A stretch of DNA of 64,000 nt from contig DDTD01000010.1 of the NCBI GenBank assembly GCA_002344005.1, positions 6,179 to 70,178 of the forward strand. Direction: 5' to 3'. Source of the stretch: Ignavibacteria bacterium UBA2373. GTDB lineage: Bacteria; Bacteroidota; Ignavibacteria; Kapaibacteriales; UBA961. The translations under genes and the position numbers were made by a program. The notes beneath the pieces were generated by a model. That model was not told the origin of the DNA and did no database searches. It was given only the letters and a program-made list of their open reading frames with translations. Of this stretch, positions 6,577-16,140 are shown in pieces. How positions within the stretch are numbered: the stretch's first letter is position 1; every line of letters starts with the position of its first letter.

Positions 6577-9500
6577 ATGTTATCCGCAATTATAGATTTT
6601 TCTATTAACAATAAAATTATTATCGGTATTCTGACTATTGCTCTTATTATTTGGGGCAGCGTGAGCGTCATGAATTTACCGATAGATGCCGTACCGGACA
6701 TCACAAATAATCAGGTACAAATAATAACAATTTCTCCATCGCTTGCAGCACCGGAAATTGAGCGATTGGTAACATTTCCGATAGAGCAAGCCAATGCGAA
6801 TATTCCCGGCATGACAGAAATACGTTCATTTTCCCGCTTTGGACTTTCTGTGGTCACTATTGTTTTTAGCGATGAAACGGACGTATATTGGGCACGCCAA
6901 CAAGTCAGTGAACGAATGCAAGCCGTACGTTCGCAAATTCCTGCCGATGCGGGTAATCCTGAGCTTGGTCCTGTGACAACAGGTTTAGGCGAAGTATATC
7001 AATATGTGGTAAAAGCAAAACCCGGTTATGAACAACAATATTCGCCGATGGAATTGCGCACAATTCAAGATTGGGTGGTGCGCCGTCAATTACTTGGTAC
7101 GCCCGGTGTTGCCGATGTGAGTAGTTTCGGCGGTCTGTTGAAACAATATGAAGTAGCGGTTAATCCGCTGATATTGCAAAGTATGGGCTTGACAATTAAT
7201 GATGTTTTTACCGCATTGGAAGAAAATAATCATAATACGGGAGGAGCATATATTGAAAAAAATTCCACGGCATTATTTATTCGTAGTGAAGGGTTGATAC
7301 GCGATACCGCCGATATTGCCAATATTGTCATAAAACATCTGCCGGGAGCAATGCCCATTCTCATAGGTACTGTAGCCGATGTACGCATAGGAAATGCGGT
7401 GCGCTATGGAGCGATGTGTTACAATGATGAAGGTGAGATAGCGGGCGCAGTTGTGATGATGTTAAAAGGTGAAAATTCCTCACGTGTTATACAATCCGTC
7501 AAAAAACGCATTGAAGAAATACAAACAATGTTGCCCGAAGGAGTAATTGTTGAGCCGTTTTTAGACCGTACAAAAATGGTGAATAATGCTATTTCTACTG
7601 TGGAAACAAATCTGATGGAAGGTGCATTAATCGTTATTTTCGTTCTGGTATTATTTCTCGGCAATATACGCGCCGGACTCGTTGTTGCTTCGGTTATACC
7701 ATTATCCATGTTTATTGCAGTCATTTTTATGAATGCTTTTGGTGTTTCGGGTAATTTAATGTCACTCGGTGCATTAGATTTCGGATTAATTATTGACGGT
7801 GCGGTGATTATTGTCGAAGCTGTACTTCATCGTTTGATACATAATAAACATTTTTCCGATGGAACGCTCTTAACGCAAGGACAAATGAATGATGAAGTAC
7901 GTGGTTCTGCACGCCGTATGATGAGTTCAGCCGTATTTGGACAAATAATTATCCTGATTGTGTATTTACCAATATTGACACTCGAAGGTATAGAAGGAAA
8001 AATGTTTACACCAATGGCGCAGACAGTGTCTTTTGCGATTATCGGAGCATTTATTTTATCGCTGACGTATGTGCCTATGATGTCATCATTATTACTTAGT
8101 CGCCGCATACGACATTCCATCACCATAGCAGATCGTATGATGACATTATTTGATAAATTATATGTTCCGACATTACGAAAAGCCATGCGCTATCCTTTGA
8201 TTATTTCCTTTGCTTCATTGGGTGCATTTATTGTCAGTGTTATTATTTTACTTTCAATGGGTGGTGAATTTATTCCGGAATTAGAAGAAGGGGATTTTGC
8301 CGTTGATACGCGATTAATGACGGGCAGTTCTTTAACGGCGACCATAGAGGCAACACAAAAAGCAGCGGGTTTACTGAAACAACGTTTTCCAGAAGTAGAA
8401 AAAGTTGTCACAAAAATCGGCTCCGGCGAAATTCCTACCGATCCGATGCCTATTGAAGCAAGTGATATGATGGTTATCTTAAAAGATAAAAAATATTGGA
8501 AAAGTGCCACAAATTTCGATGAACTTGCCAATAAAATGGGTAATACACTCAGTGAAATTCCCGGTTTGTCGTATGGATTTCAATTTCCTGTGCAAATGCG
8601 ATTTAATGAATTAATGACCGGAGCACGCCAAGATGTTGTCTGTAAAATATTTGGTGAAGATTTGGATACTCTTGCGAACTATGCTGAAAAATTAGGCGTA
8701 ATTATTCAAACTGTACAGGGTGCAAAAGATATTTATGTAGAAAAAGTAACAGGATTGCCGCAAATAGTGATTACCTATAATCGTGAAGCAATGGCACGTT
8801 ATGGCATCAATATTCGAGAAGCAAATAAAATTGTCCGTGCAGGCTTGGCAGGTGAAAGTACGGGTATGGTCTATGAAGGGGAGCGACGCTTTGATTTAAT
8901 GGTGCGTATTGATTCATCCAAGCGCACCGATATTACCGATATAGGCAATATACCGATAATGACGGCTTCGGGTGTGCAAATTCCTTTATCGCATATTGCG
9001 TATGTGAGTATTAAAGACGGCGTAAATCAAATACAAAGAGAAGATGCAAAAAGGCGCATTATTATTGGATTTAATGTGCGTGAAAGAGATGTACAATCCC
9101 TTGTGGAAGAATTACGGACCAAAGTAAACAAATCAATGACCTTACCTGTGGGATATAAAATTACCTATGGCGGTCAATTCGAGAATTTAGAAAAAGCAAA
9201 ACAACGCTTACTCATTGCTGTCCCTGCTGCTCTGATATTAATTTTAGTGATGCTGTATTTTGCATTTCGCTCATTACGCTATGGATTTCTTATTTTTACC
9301 GCAATTCCATTATCCGCCATCGGTGGAATTATTGCCCTGTGGTCACGCGGTATGCCATTTAGTATTTCTGCAGGTGTCGGATTTATTGCATTATTTGGTG
9401 TTGCCGTTTTAAATGGTATTGTCTTAATGGCAGAGTTTGCTCGATTGCAACAAACAGGTTTGCGTAATTTACCATTTATTGTGATGCGCGGAACACGATT

Positions 9501-10938
9501 GCGCTTACGTCCTGTTTTAATGACGGCAGCCGTTGCTTCTTTGGGATTTTTGCCGATGGCATTAAGTAATGGTGCGGGTGCTGAAGTACAAAGACCCTTG
9601 GCAACAGTAGTTATCGGCGGATTAATCACATCAACATTATTGACTCTTATTGTATTGCCCATTATGTATATTCGCATGGAAAAAATGATACATTCGCGCC
9701 ATCATCGTAAAAAAATACATACTATTTCAGCAATCATTATTGTGAGTATAGTAAGTGCCACACCTGCCTTGACGCAACCTATTTTAACAGAGGAAATGGC
9801 TTTACGTATGGCTGATACATATAATGGTGAATTACGGCAATCCGCTGCATATACGGCGGCGGCACAAGCCCTGCGAGGGGCGGCATCGCTCACTATCCCC
9901 AAAACAGATATAAGTATGGAATATGGCAATGTCAATACGTTTAATACAGATACAAAAATATCTATAGAACAAAGATTTGCATTTCCTACATTCTATAGTG
10001 CACAAAATAAATTAGCTACAGCCCACGCAGAAAGTATTGCCGAACAAGAACGTTTAACAAAAGCAGATATATATAAAAAAGTGAAAATGTCGCTGCTCAT
10101 GCTTTCACGGCTTGAACAAGAAAAAAAATTATTATATTCTATGGATACAATGCTTTTGCGTATATTGACTTCCGCAGAACAACAATTATCCGTCGGTGAT
10201 ATTTCTATGATGGAAAAAAATGCAGTTTTATTGCAAAAAAATTCCCTTTATACACAAATACAAGAAAATAGAGCTTCCATTGCCTTTTATAAAAGTGAAT
10301 TAGAAGTACTCATTGGTTCTTTTGATTCATTTTCCGTGCCGCCACTGACAGTACGTGCCTCCATGAGTGACAGTACCGTGTTTTTACATCCCTTTGAATC
10401 GGTGGCACAAAAAGAACAAGAGATTGCATCCGCACAGTATAGCGTCGAAACATCATTATTATTACCTGATATTCGTGTAGGATATATCAATCAATCATTT
10501 GTCGGTTGGCAAAGTGAGGGCGGCGCAGAGCGATTTTATAATGCACGACAAAGATTTTCTTCCTTGACTATTGGACTATCTGTACCGCTATTTTTTACGG
10601 CACAACAAGCAAAGCGTGAATCGGTGGCAATACAGCAATCGGCGGCTGAATTACAATTACTGCACAGAACACGCATACGGGGACATGCATTAAAGCAGTT
10701 AAGCGAAAAACAACGCACACTGCGCTCTTTGATTGATGAAATGGAAAATAGTGCTTTACCTGCTGCCCAAGATATGGCTCTCCGCGCACAACAAGCATGG
10801 AATATCGGCTCATTATCATTATTTGAAATGGCATATATACAACAAAATGCGTGGGAATATCAAAAAAAATATATTCAAAACCTCGCTGAGTATAATGCAA
10901 TCCTTATTGATATTGAATTTTGGAATTTTTCACGTTAA
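6577..10938 (+). CDS. czcA: CzcA/CusA-family RND heavy-metal pump fused to a TolC-like outer-membrane channel
   Basis: Proton-driven pump exporting metal ions from periplasm or cytoplasm. Start ATG 6577 (MLSAIIDFSINNKII) has an AGGAAAG site before it. Residues 1 to about 1040 are a complete RND transporter with DAVPDITNNQVQI, two periplasmic porter halves and twelve membrane segments. The TM4 motif DFGLIIDGAVIIVE has the DFG-x3-DG-x5-E form known from CzcA-type divalent-cation pumps, not the CusA copper/silver type. A second signal-like stretch (IIIVSIVSATPALTQPIL, near residues 1051-1068) leads into a TolC-like outer-membrane-efflux domain to residue 1453. Such RND-TolC fusions are familiar in Bacteroidota. 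The internal signal suggests cleavage into two proteins. The adaptor gene follows 14 nt later. Confidence 0.95.
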   Translation: MLSAIIDFSINNKIIIGILTIALIIWGSVSVMNLPIDAVPDITNNQVQIITISPSLAAPEIERLVTFPIEQANANIPGMTEIRSFSRFGLSVVTIVFSDETDVYWARQQVSERMQAVRSQIPADAGNPELGPVTTGLGEVYQYVVKAKPGYEQQYSPMELRTIQDWVVRRQLLGTPGVADVSSFGGLLKQYEVAVNPLILQSMGLTINDVFTALEENNHNTGGAYIEKNSTALFIRSEGLIRDTADIANIVIKHLPGAMPILIGTVADVRIGNAVRYGAMCYNDEGEIAGAVVMMLKGENSSRVIQSVKKRIEEIQTMLPEGVIVEPFLDRTKMVNNAISTVETNLMEGALIVIFVLVLFLGNIRAGLVVASVIPLSMFIAVIFMNAFGVSGNLMSLGALDFGLIIDGAVIIVEAVLHRLIHNKHFSDGTLLTQGQMNDEVRGSARRMMSSAVFGQIIILIVYLPILTLEGIEGKMFTPMAQTVSFAIIGAFILSLTYVPMMSSLLLSRRIRHSITIADRMMTLFDKLYVPTLRKAMRYPLIISFASLGAFIVSVIILLSMGGEFIPELEEGDFAVDTRLMTGSSLTATIEATQKAAGLLKQRFPEVEKVVTKIGSGEIPTDPMPIEASDMMVILKDKKYWKSATNFDELANKMGNTLSEIPGLSYGFQFPVQMRFNELMTGARQDVVCKIFGEDLDTLANYAEKLGVIIQTVQGAKDIYVEKVTGLPQIVITYNREAMARYGINIREANKIVRAGLAGESTGMVYEGERRFDLMVRIDSSKRTDITDIGNIPIMTASGVQIPLSHIAYVSIKDGVNQIQREDAKRRIIIGFNVRERDVQSLVEELRTKVNKSMTLPVGYKITYGGQFENLEKAKQRLLIAVPAALILILVMLYFAFRSLRYGFLIFTAIPLSAIGGIIALWSRGMPFSISAGVGFIALFGVAVLNGIVLMAEFARLQQTGLRNLPFIVMRGTRLRLRPVLMTAAVASLGFLPMALSNGAGAEVQRPLATVVIGGLITSTLLTLIVLPIMYIRMEKMIHSRHHRKKIHTISAIIIVSIVSATPALTQPILTEEMALRMADTYNGELRQSAAYTAAAQALRGAASLTIPKTDISMEYGNVNTFNTDTKISIEQRFAFPTFYSAQNKLATAHAESIAEQERLTKADIYKKVKMSLLMLSRLEQEKKLLYSMDTMLLRILTSAEQQLSVGDISMMEKNAVLLQKNSLYTQIQENRASIAFYKSELEVLIGSFDSFSVPPLTVRASMSDSTVFLHPFESVAQKEQEIASAQYSVETSLLLPDIRVGYINQSFVGWQSEGGAERFYNARQRFSSLTIGLSVPLFFTAQQAKRESVAIQQSAAELQLLHRTRIRGHALKQLSEKQRTLRSLIDEMENSALPAAQDMALRAQQAWNIGSLSLFEMAYIQQNAWEYQKKYIQNLAEYNAILIDIEFWNFSR

Positions 10939-10952
10939 TTTTATCTACAATT

Positions 10953-12095
10953 ATGAAAACATATTATCTTATACTTTTGACTCTTATTTTATTTGTTGTA
11001 TCATGCACAGATACGCAACAGAATATACCTGCGGAACAGACCGCCTCAGCATCCGATATTATCTCGGTGACAGAACAGCAAAAAAATAATGCAGGCATAA
11101 AATCTGCATTGCCCGTGATAAAACCATTAACGGCATTATTACATGTGAACGGCTCCGTTGATGTTCCGCCGCAATCATTAATTTCTCTTAGTGTTCCATT
11201 AGGCGGATTTCTCAAAAATGTGACGGTGTTGCCCGGCAGTTTTGTAAAAAAAGGACAAGTCATTGCCACGATGGAAGATATGGCATATATCGAATTGCAA
11301 CAGCAGTATTTGACGGCACGTACTAAATTAGAGTATTTTGAAAAAGAATGGCAAAGACAGCAAGAATTATCGAAAACAAAAACAGCCAGTGAAAAAACAG
11401 CGCAATTTTCTCAATCGGAATGGCAGACACAAAAAATAACGGTCAAAGCATTGGAAGAAAAAGTACGTTTAATTGGCATACAACCCGATAAATTGCAAGA
11501 CAATACTATGTCGAGAAGTATCTCGATATATGCACCAATTTCAGGATATATTTCTACCGTAAAAGCAAATATTGGAGCATATATTCCCCAAGGTGATATT
11601 ATTGGGACATTAGTTGATCCGTCTGATATTCATGCAACGTTGACGGTGTTTGAAAAAGATATTGCCTCCATAAGCATTGGGCAAAAAGTACGCATACAAA
11701 AAGCGGATAATCCGAATATATTCTATGAAGCAACCGTTTTTCTCATTTCTCATAATGTGGATGAACATAGAAGTGCGCGTATTCACTGTCATTTTTCGGA
11801 AAAACATGAGGAATTATTACCCGGAATGTTTCTTTCTGCCGATATAGAAATACCAAAAAACAATTGTGTGACCGTATCCGAGAAAGCTGTTGTACGGAAA
11901 GGAAATACCGAAGGTGTTTTTATTGAAAATGATGCAAATACATTTGCCTTTGTCACCGTAAAAACGGGTATAAGACATGCCGGAGAAGTCGAAATCACGG
12001 CTACAATGTCGGGCAATGATATACGCGATAAACGTATTGTCATGCAGGGCGCATATTCTTTATTTGGCATTATGACCAATAGCGGTGGTGAATAA
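10953..12095 (+). CDS. czcB: Periplasmic adaptor (membrane-fusion) subunit of the metal RND pump
   Basis: A 380-residue lipoprotein adaptor joining the RND pump to the outer-membrane channel. The signal peptide ends at a lipobox (FVVSC). LSVPLGGFLKNVTVLPGSFVKKGQVIATMED is the first half of the lipoyl/barrel-sandwich domain, followed by an alpha-hairpin (about 115-185), the second lipoyl half with IYAPISGYISTVKANIGAYI, a beta-barrel with IGQKVRIQK, and a membrane-proximal C-terminus. I chose ATG 10953, as the upstream in-frame codons overlap the pump gene and delay the signal. It completes the three-gene operon. Metal choice cannot be read directly; the partner pump suggests divalent cations. 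Confidence 0.92.
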   Translation: MKTYYLILLTLILFVVSCTDTQQNIPAEQTASASDIISVTEQQKNNAGIKSALPVIKPLTALLHVNGSVDVPPQSLISLSVPLGGFLKNVTVLPGSFVKKGQVIATMEDMAYIELQQQYLTARTKLEYFEKEWQRQQELSKTKTASEKTAQFSQSEWQTQKITVKALEEKVRLIGIQPDKLQDNTMSRSISIYAPISGYISTVKANIGAYIPQGDIIGTLVDPSDIHATLTVFEKDIASISIGQKVRIQKADNPNIFYEATVFLISHNVDEHRSARIHCHFSEKHEELLPGMFLSADIEIPKNNCVTVSEKAVVRKGNTEGVFIENDANTFAFVTVKTGIRHAGEVEITATMSGNDIRDKRIVMQGAYSLFGIMTNSGGE

Positions 12096-12147
12096 TGGGG
12101 TAGTCATTGTTGATAGTTTGTTTGATGTGTATATAGAAGAAGTTTTG

Positions 12148-12155
12148 TAGTTTTG
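12148..12155 (+). promoter_or_regulatory. TAGTTTTG box in the DUF932 upstream region
   Basis: TAGTTTTG matches TAnnTTTG, but TTTG at 12121-12124 stands 23 nt away, longer than usual, and the box is about 175 nt before the DUF932 start. A weak candidate promoter for the island's first gene. Confidence 0.3.
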
Positions 12156-12231
12156 AGAGAACATTGGGTGATGAAGGGTTCTGATGGAAGTGGTCTCGTC
12201 TTCTGTTTTGGATGATGCACCGTGTTGCTTG

Positions 12232-12245
12232 ACACTTTGCTGCCC
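12232..12245 (+). repeat. Left copy of a 14-bp direct repeat bracketing the DUF932 gene
   Basis: ACACTTTGCTGCCC here is identical to 13341-13354. The pair encloses the DUF932 gene almost exactly. Confidence 0.75.
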
Positions 12246-12258
12246 ACTATGTTTCGTG

Positions 12259-12281
12259 ACAATTTTGTTACGTAAAATTGT
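12259..12281. promoter_or_regulatory. Inverted repeat upstream of the DUF932 gene
   Basis: ACAATTTT (12259-12266) and AAAATTGT (12274-12281) are exact inverted copies around GTTACGT. The site lies 50 bp before the DUF932 start and has the size of a dimeric repressor operator. A hairpin role is also possible. Confidence 0.4.
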
Positions 12282-12330
12282 TGTTTTCTTGCGAACAAGG
12301 GAATATTACACACATTTTTAAGGAGATACT

Positions 12331-13341
12331 ATGTCGAATCCTATAAATGAGAGAACATTTGAAAAAGCAGCAGCTGATCTGAAAAAGCTACTCTTTTCCG
12401 TGAAGTTAGGTGATGTTAAAGTACAATTGTCCGGCGAATCTACGATTGATGCTAAGCATTTTAAAGCAGTTGTGCGAACAGATGATCATTCCGTCTTTTC
12501 TGTTGTAACAGACAACTATAATCTGATTACCAATCAACAAGCTCTGGAATGGGGTAAAGAGGCGTTTCATAAGTTATTTCCCCAAATAGACGTTAAGGAG
12601 ATAAAGCCATATCGGATTCATTCTCCTTCAACGCAGAGTTTTTGCCATATTCAATTGATTCACCATAAAGTAAATTTTCAGGTGTTTGATCAAGACTTGT
12701 GGTTACCTTTTATACAGATTTCTAATAGCTATAATCGCACCTATGCTCTGTCATTTGAATTAGGGTTTGTGAGAAAATTATGTAACAATGGTGTAATATT
12801 TAAGAAAAACACGGTTGAGATAAGGGCGGTGCATACTAGAACAGCTGACTTTGAAATGAAAATGAATGTTGGAATCGAAGAACTTCGTAAAATGCAAGAT
12901 GAGTTTGTTGTTTCGATGAAAAATCTTCGTCGTTTTTATGTTGATCCTCGCTATATAGTACCATTAGTTTGTAAAATATTAAAATTTGACTTTAATCTAC
13001 AAAACAAAGATAAAACTGAGCAAACCCTCTTATATGATGCAAACTATGAAGAACCAAATGAGGATAGAAGACAACTCGATGAGCTCGAACAAGTGGTTAA
13101 GAGATTAGCTGCAAGATATTTTAGTGATATGGGACATAATGCCTATGCCGTATTTAATATTGTTACAGATTTAATCTCGAATGAACATGAAAATATAAAA
13201 AAATTTAGACAGTTCACATTACATTCTACGACATACTATTATAAACCTATGGAATGGTTGATGGATTTTGTTGATAAAATTGAAAAACCGGACTTTGATA
13301 TGGAACAATATCTGAAAGACTATTTGAAGTATGCCGCTTAA
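12331..13341 (+). CDS. DUF932 family (phage/plasmid-like) protein
   Basis: A 336-residue cytoplasmic protein with the DUF932 pattern: FKAVVRTDDHSVFSVVTDNYNLITNQQALEWG near residues 45-75, then QDLWLPFIQISNSYNRTYALSFELGFVRKLCNNG around 130-165, as in the DUF932/TIGR03299 phage- or plasmid-like proteins. The function of that family is unknown. AAGGAG precedes the start. It stands 63 nt ahead of hsdM on the same strand and begins the accessory island. A 14-bp exact direct repeat brackets it, its second copy overlapping the stop codon, which suggests separate insertion. It could be anti-restriction, regulatory or cargo; nothing in the sequence decides. Confidence 0.8.
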   Translation: MSNPINERTFEKAAADLKKLLFSVKLGDVKVQLSGESTIDAKHFKAVVRTDDHSVFSVVTDNYNLITNQQALEWGKEAFHKLFPQIDVKEIKPYRIHSPSTQSFCHIQLIHHKVNFQVFDQDLWLPFIQISNSYNRTYALSFELGFVRKLCNNGVIFKKNTVEIRAVHTRTADFEMKMNVGIEELRKMQDEFVVSMKNLRRFYVDPRYIVPLVCKILKFDFNLQNKDKTEQTLLYDANYEEPNEDRRQLDELEQVVKRLAARYFSDMGHNAYAVFNIVTDLISNEHENIKKFRQFTLHSTTYYYKPMEWLMDFVDKIEKPDFDMEQYLKDYLKYAA

Positions 13342-13354
13342 CACTTTGCTGCCC
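13341..13354 (+). repeat. Right copy of the 14-bp direct repeat bracketing the DUF932 gene
   Basis: ACACTTTGCTGCCC, identical to 12232-12245. It begins at the last base of the DUF932 stop codon, 51 bp before hsdM. Confidence 0.75.
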
Positions 13355-13404
13355 TTACGAAATAGCCGGGCAGACATTTCATATATTCTACTTATAAATA
13401 CATT

Positions 13405-16140
13405 ATGGCGATAAAAAAATCCGAATTATACAGCTCACTCTGGGCAAGTTGCGATGAGTTACGTGGAGGCATGGATGCAAGTCAATACAAAGACTATGTA
13501 TTGTTTATGCTCTTTATTAAATATATTTCCGACAAGTATGCTGAGAGTGATGATTTTGCTCCGGCAGTGACTATACCTACAGGCTCAAGCTTTAAAGACA
13601 TGTTGGATTTAAGGGGTAAAGATGATATTGGTGAAAAAATCAATACCCAGATTATTCAACCTCTTATTGATGCTAATTCTCGGTTAGCGCGCAGTGATTT
13701 CCCTGATTTCAATGATCCTAATAAATTAGGAGAAGGCAAAGCAAAAGTTGATCGATTAACCAATCTTATCAATATTTTCAACAGTCCGGCGCTGGACTTT
13801 TCTAAGAATCGTGCTGATCATGATGATATTTTAGGGGATGCCTATGAATACTTGATGCGTCATTTTGCTACTGAAAGCGGAAAAAGTAAAGGACAATTCT
13901 ATACTCCGTCAGAAGTCAGTAGAATCTTAGCTAAAGTGATAGGTATTAGCTCTAAAAATTCTGTTGCTGCAACTACTGCTTATGACCCCACATGTGGCTC
14001 GGGTTCTTTGCTTTTAAAGGTAGCTGCCGAAGCAGGTAAAAAAATTACTCTTGAAGGACAAGAAATGGATGTTACTACATCAGGTTTGGCAAGGATGAAC
14101 ATGATTCTCCACGATTTTCCAACGGCGAATATTATGGCAGGAAATACAATTTCTAATCCTAAATTCTTAGATGGTAATAATTTACGCACGTATGATTATG
14201 TGGTGGCAAATCCTCCTTTCTCCGATAAAACGTGGAGTACCGGTATAGTCCCGTCTGCGGATTCATACAAAAGATTTGAATGGGGGACACCCCCTGCAAA
14301 ACAGGGAGATTATGCCTATTTACTCCATATTATTCGTTCTATGAAAAGTACTGGTAAAGCCGCATGTATTTTACCGCATGGCGTATTGTTTAGAGGAAAT
14401 GCGGAAGCAGGTATTCGGCGAAAATTAATACAATCAGGCTTTCTGAAAGGCATTATAGGATTACCGCCTAATTTGTTCTATGGAACAGGTATTGCCGCAT
14501 GTATTCTTGTCTTAGATAAGGAAAATGCCCATGCTCGAAAAGGTGTTTTTATGATTGATGCTTCAAAAGGTTTTATGAAAGATGGTAATAAAAACCGCCT
14601 TCGTGAGCAAGACATTCATAAAATTGTTGATGTGTTTACGAAAATGGAAGTTATTGATAAGTTTTCCCGAATGATTCCTATTGATGAAATTATACATCCG
14701 AAAAATGATTGTAATCTCAATATACCGCGCTATATTGATTCTGCTGAAACCGAAGATATTCAAGACATTGAAGCACATTTATGTGGCGGTATTCCCCAAT
14801 GTGATATTGATGCTTTGGACGATTATTGGAATGTTTTGCCAAATTTGCGAAAAATACTCTTCAAAAAAGTTCGACCCGCGTATTTTGAGGCAAAAGTAAA
14901 ACCGGAAGATATTAATCACGCTATTGTCAGTAATAAAGAATTTCAAGAATTACAACAACAAAATACAGAAATTTTTGATAAATGGAAAAAAGACATCATC
15001 GTAGCTTTGCACAAGTTTAATAAAGATTCCCATCCTAAAGATTTGATAGAACTGATTTCTGAAAAATTATTGGTAGAATTTAAGAAAGCTAAGCTTATTG
15101 ATCCTTATGATGTATATCAACATTTGATGGATTTCTGGAATAATACTATGCAAGATGATGCTTACTTGATTGCAGCCGATGGGTGGAAAGCTGAAACAAG
15201 AAGAGTAATCGAAGAGGTAAAAGCAGGAAAAAACAAAGGAGAAATAAAAGACAAAGGATGGGTTTGTGATTTGTTGCCCAAAGAATTTATTGTTAATAGA
15301 TTTTTTAGTAATCAACGTGATATTATACTTACAAAACAGGCTGAGTTAGAACAACTTGACGCTGAATTGCAGTCACTTCTAGACGATAATGGTGGCGAGG
15401 ACGGTGTGTTGAAAGATGTCACCACAAAATTAGAAGCTGAAAGTATAAGAAATGAATTGATGCTTTCTTTATGGAATGAAGAATATCCAAAAGAATATGC
15501 AAAACATGATGCACTCTTAAAAGAAATACAAAAATTAGAGTCGCAGTTAACAGAATTGCGTATCAATGAATTTATTGTCAAATTACGAGATAGTAAAGGA
15601 ATGTTGAAAACTAAAACTATAAAAGAAAGACTTCAGAAATCTCATGATGATGCAGAAAAAAATATTCTGAATTCTTTTGTCGAATATGATCAATTGTTGA
15701 AAGAAAATAATAAGTTACAAAGACAAAATATGGTAAGTGTGAAAAATTATTATATCAGTCAATTAAGTCTTGATCCTCTACCCGAAAAATTTTCGGATTT
15801 ATATGCTGTGGTCTCCTATATTGAAAAATCAGAAATATTTAGCGAATTAAAATCTGAAGTGAAGTCTTTGGAAATAGATTTGGATTTCTATGCTTATGCA
15901 AAGTATCCTGAATTATCCGAATCGGAGATACAGTTAATTCTGATTAAGGATAAATGGTTGCCCTTTATTCAGAGCGTTGTTGTAACCGAAATGGACAATA
16001 TCAGCCACCGACTGACGCAACGTATTAAAGAATTGGCTGACCGTTATGAAACACCCATGCCAAAACTGATAGACGAAGTTCATGCGCTGGAAGAAAAAGT
16101 ACATGCCCATCTTCAAAATATGGGATTTGTATGGAAATAG
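13405..16140 (+). CDS. hsdM: Type I restriction-modification methyltransferase subunit, long form
   Basis: N6-adenine methyltransferase subunit of a type I restriction system. The N-terminal HsdM domain is present (SLWASCDELRGGMDASQYKDYVLFMLFIKY), then FYTPSEVSRIL, SAM-binding motif I DPTCGSGSLLL near residue 194, and catalytic motif IV NPPF near residue 269. At 911 residues it is far longer than the usual 500 or so; the extra C-terminal 400 residues are charged, with long coiled-coil-like stretches (QAELEQLDAELQSLLDD, LKEIQKLESQLTELR). Long HsdM forms of this kind are known in Bacteroidota. A small ORF overlaps the stop, then hsdS follows. Catalytic motifs are intact. Confidence 0.95.
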   Translation: MAIKKSELYSSLWASCDELRGGMDASQYKDYVLFMLFIKYISDKYAESDDFAPAVTIPTGSSFKDMLDLRGKDDIGEKINTQIIQPLIDANSRLARSDFPDFNDPNKLGEGKAKVDRLTNLINIFNSPALDFSKNRADHDDILGDAYEYLMRHFATESGKSKGQFYTPSEVSRILAKVIGISSKNSVAATTAYDPTCGSGSLLLKVAAEAGKKITLEGQEMDVTTSGLARMNMILHDFPTANIMAGNTISNPKFLDGNNLRTYDYVVANPPFSDKTWSTGIVPSADSYKRFEWGTPPAKQGDYAYLLHIIRSMKSTGKAACILPHGVLFRGNAEAGIRRKLIQSGFLKGIIGLPPNLFYGTGIAACILVLDKENAHARKGVFMIDASKGFMKDGNKNRLREQDIHKIVDVFTKMEVIDKFSRMIPIDEIIHPKNDCNLNIPRYIDSAETEDIQDIEAHLCGGIPQCDIDALDDYWNVLPNLRKILFKKVRPAYFEAKVKPEDINHAIVSNKEFQELQQQNTEIFDKWKKDIIVALHKFNKDSHPKDLIELISEKLLVEFKKAKLIDPYDVYQHLMDFWNNTMQDDAYLIAADGWKAETRRVIEEVKAGKNKGEIKDKGWVCDLLPKEFIVNRFFSNQRDIILTKQAELEQLDAELQSLLDDNGGEDGVLKDVTTKLEAESIRNELMLSLWNEEYPKEYAKHDALLKEIQKLESQLTELRINEFIVKLRDSKGMLKTKTIKERLQKSHDDAEKNILNSFVEYDQLLKENNKLQRQNMVSVKNYYISQLSLDPLPEKFSDLYAVVSYIEKSEIFSELKSEVKSLEIDLDFYAYAKYPELSESEIQLILIKDKWLPFIQSVVVTEMDNISHRLTQRIKELADRYETPMPKLIDEVHALEEKVHAHLQNMGFVWK

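Noticed and set aside
6577..10938. Pump as CusA-type copper/silver exporter
   Set aside because: The TM4 motif is of the DFG/DG divalent-cation type, so CzcA-like was preferred, although the substrate is not proven.
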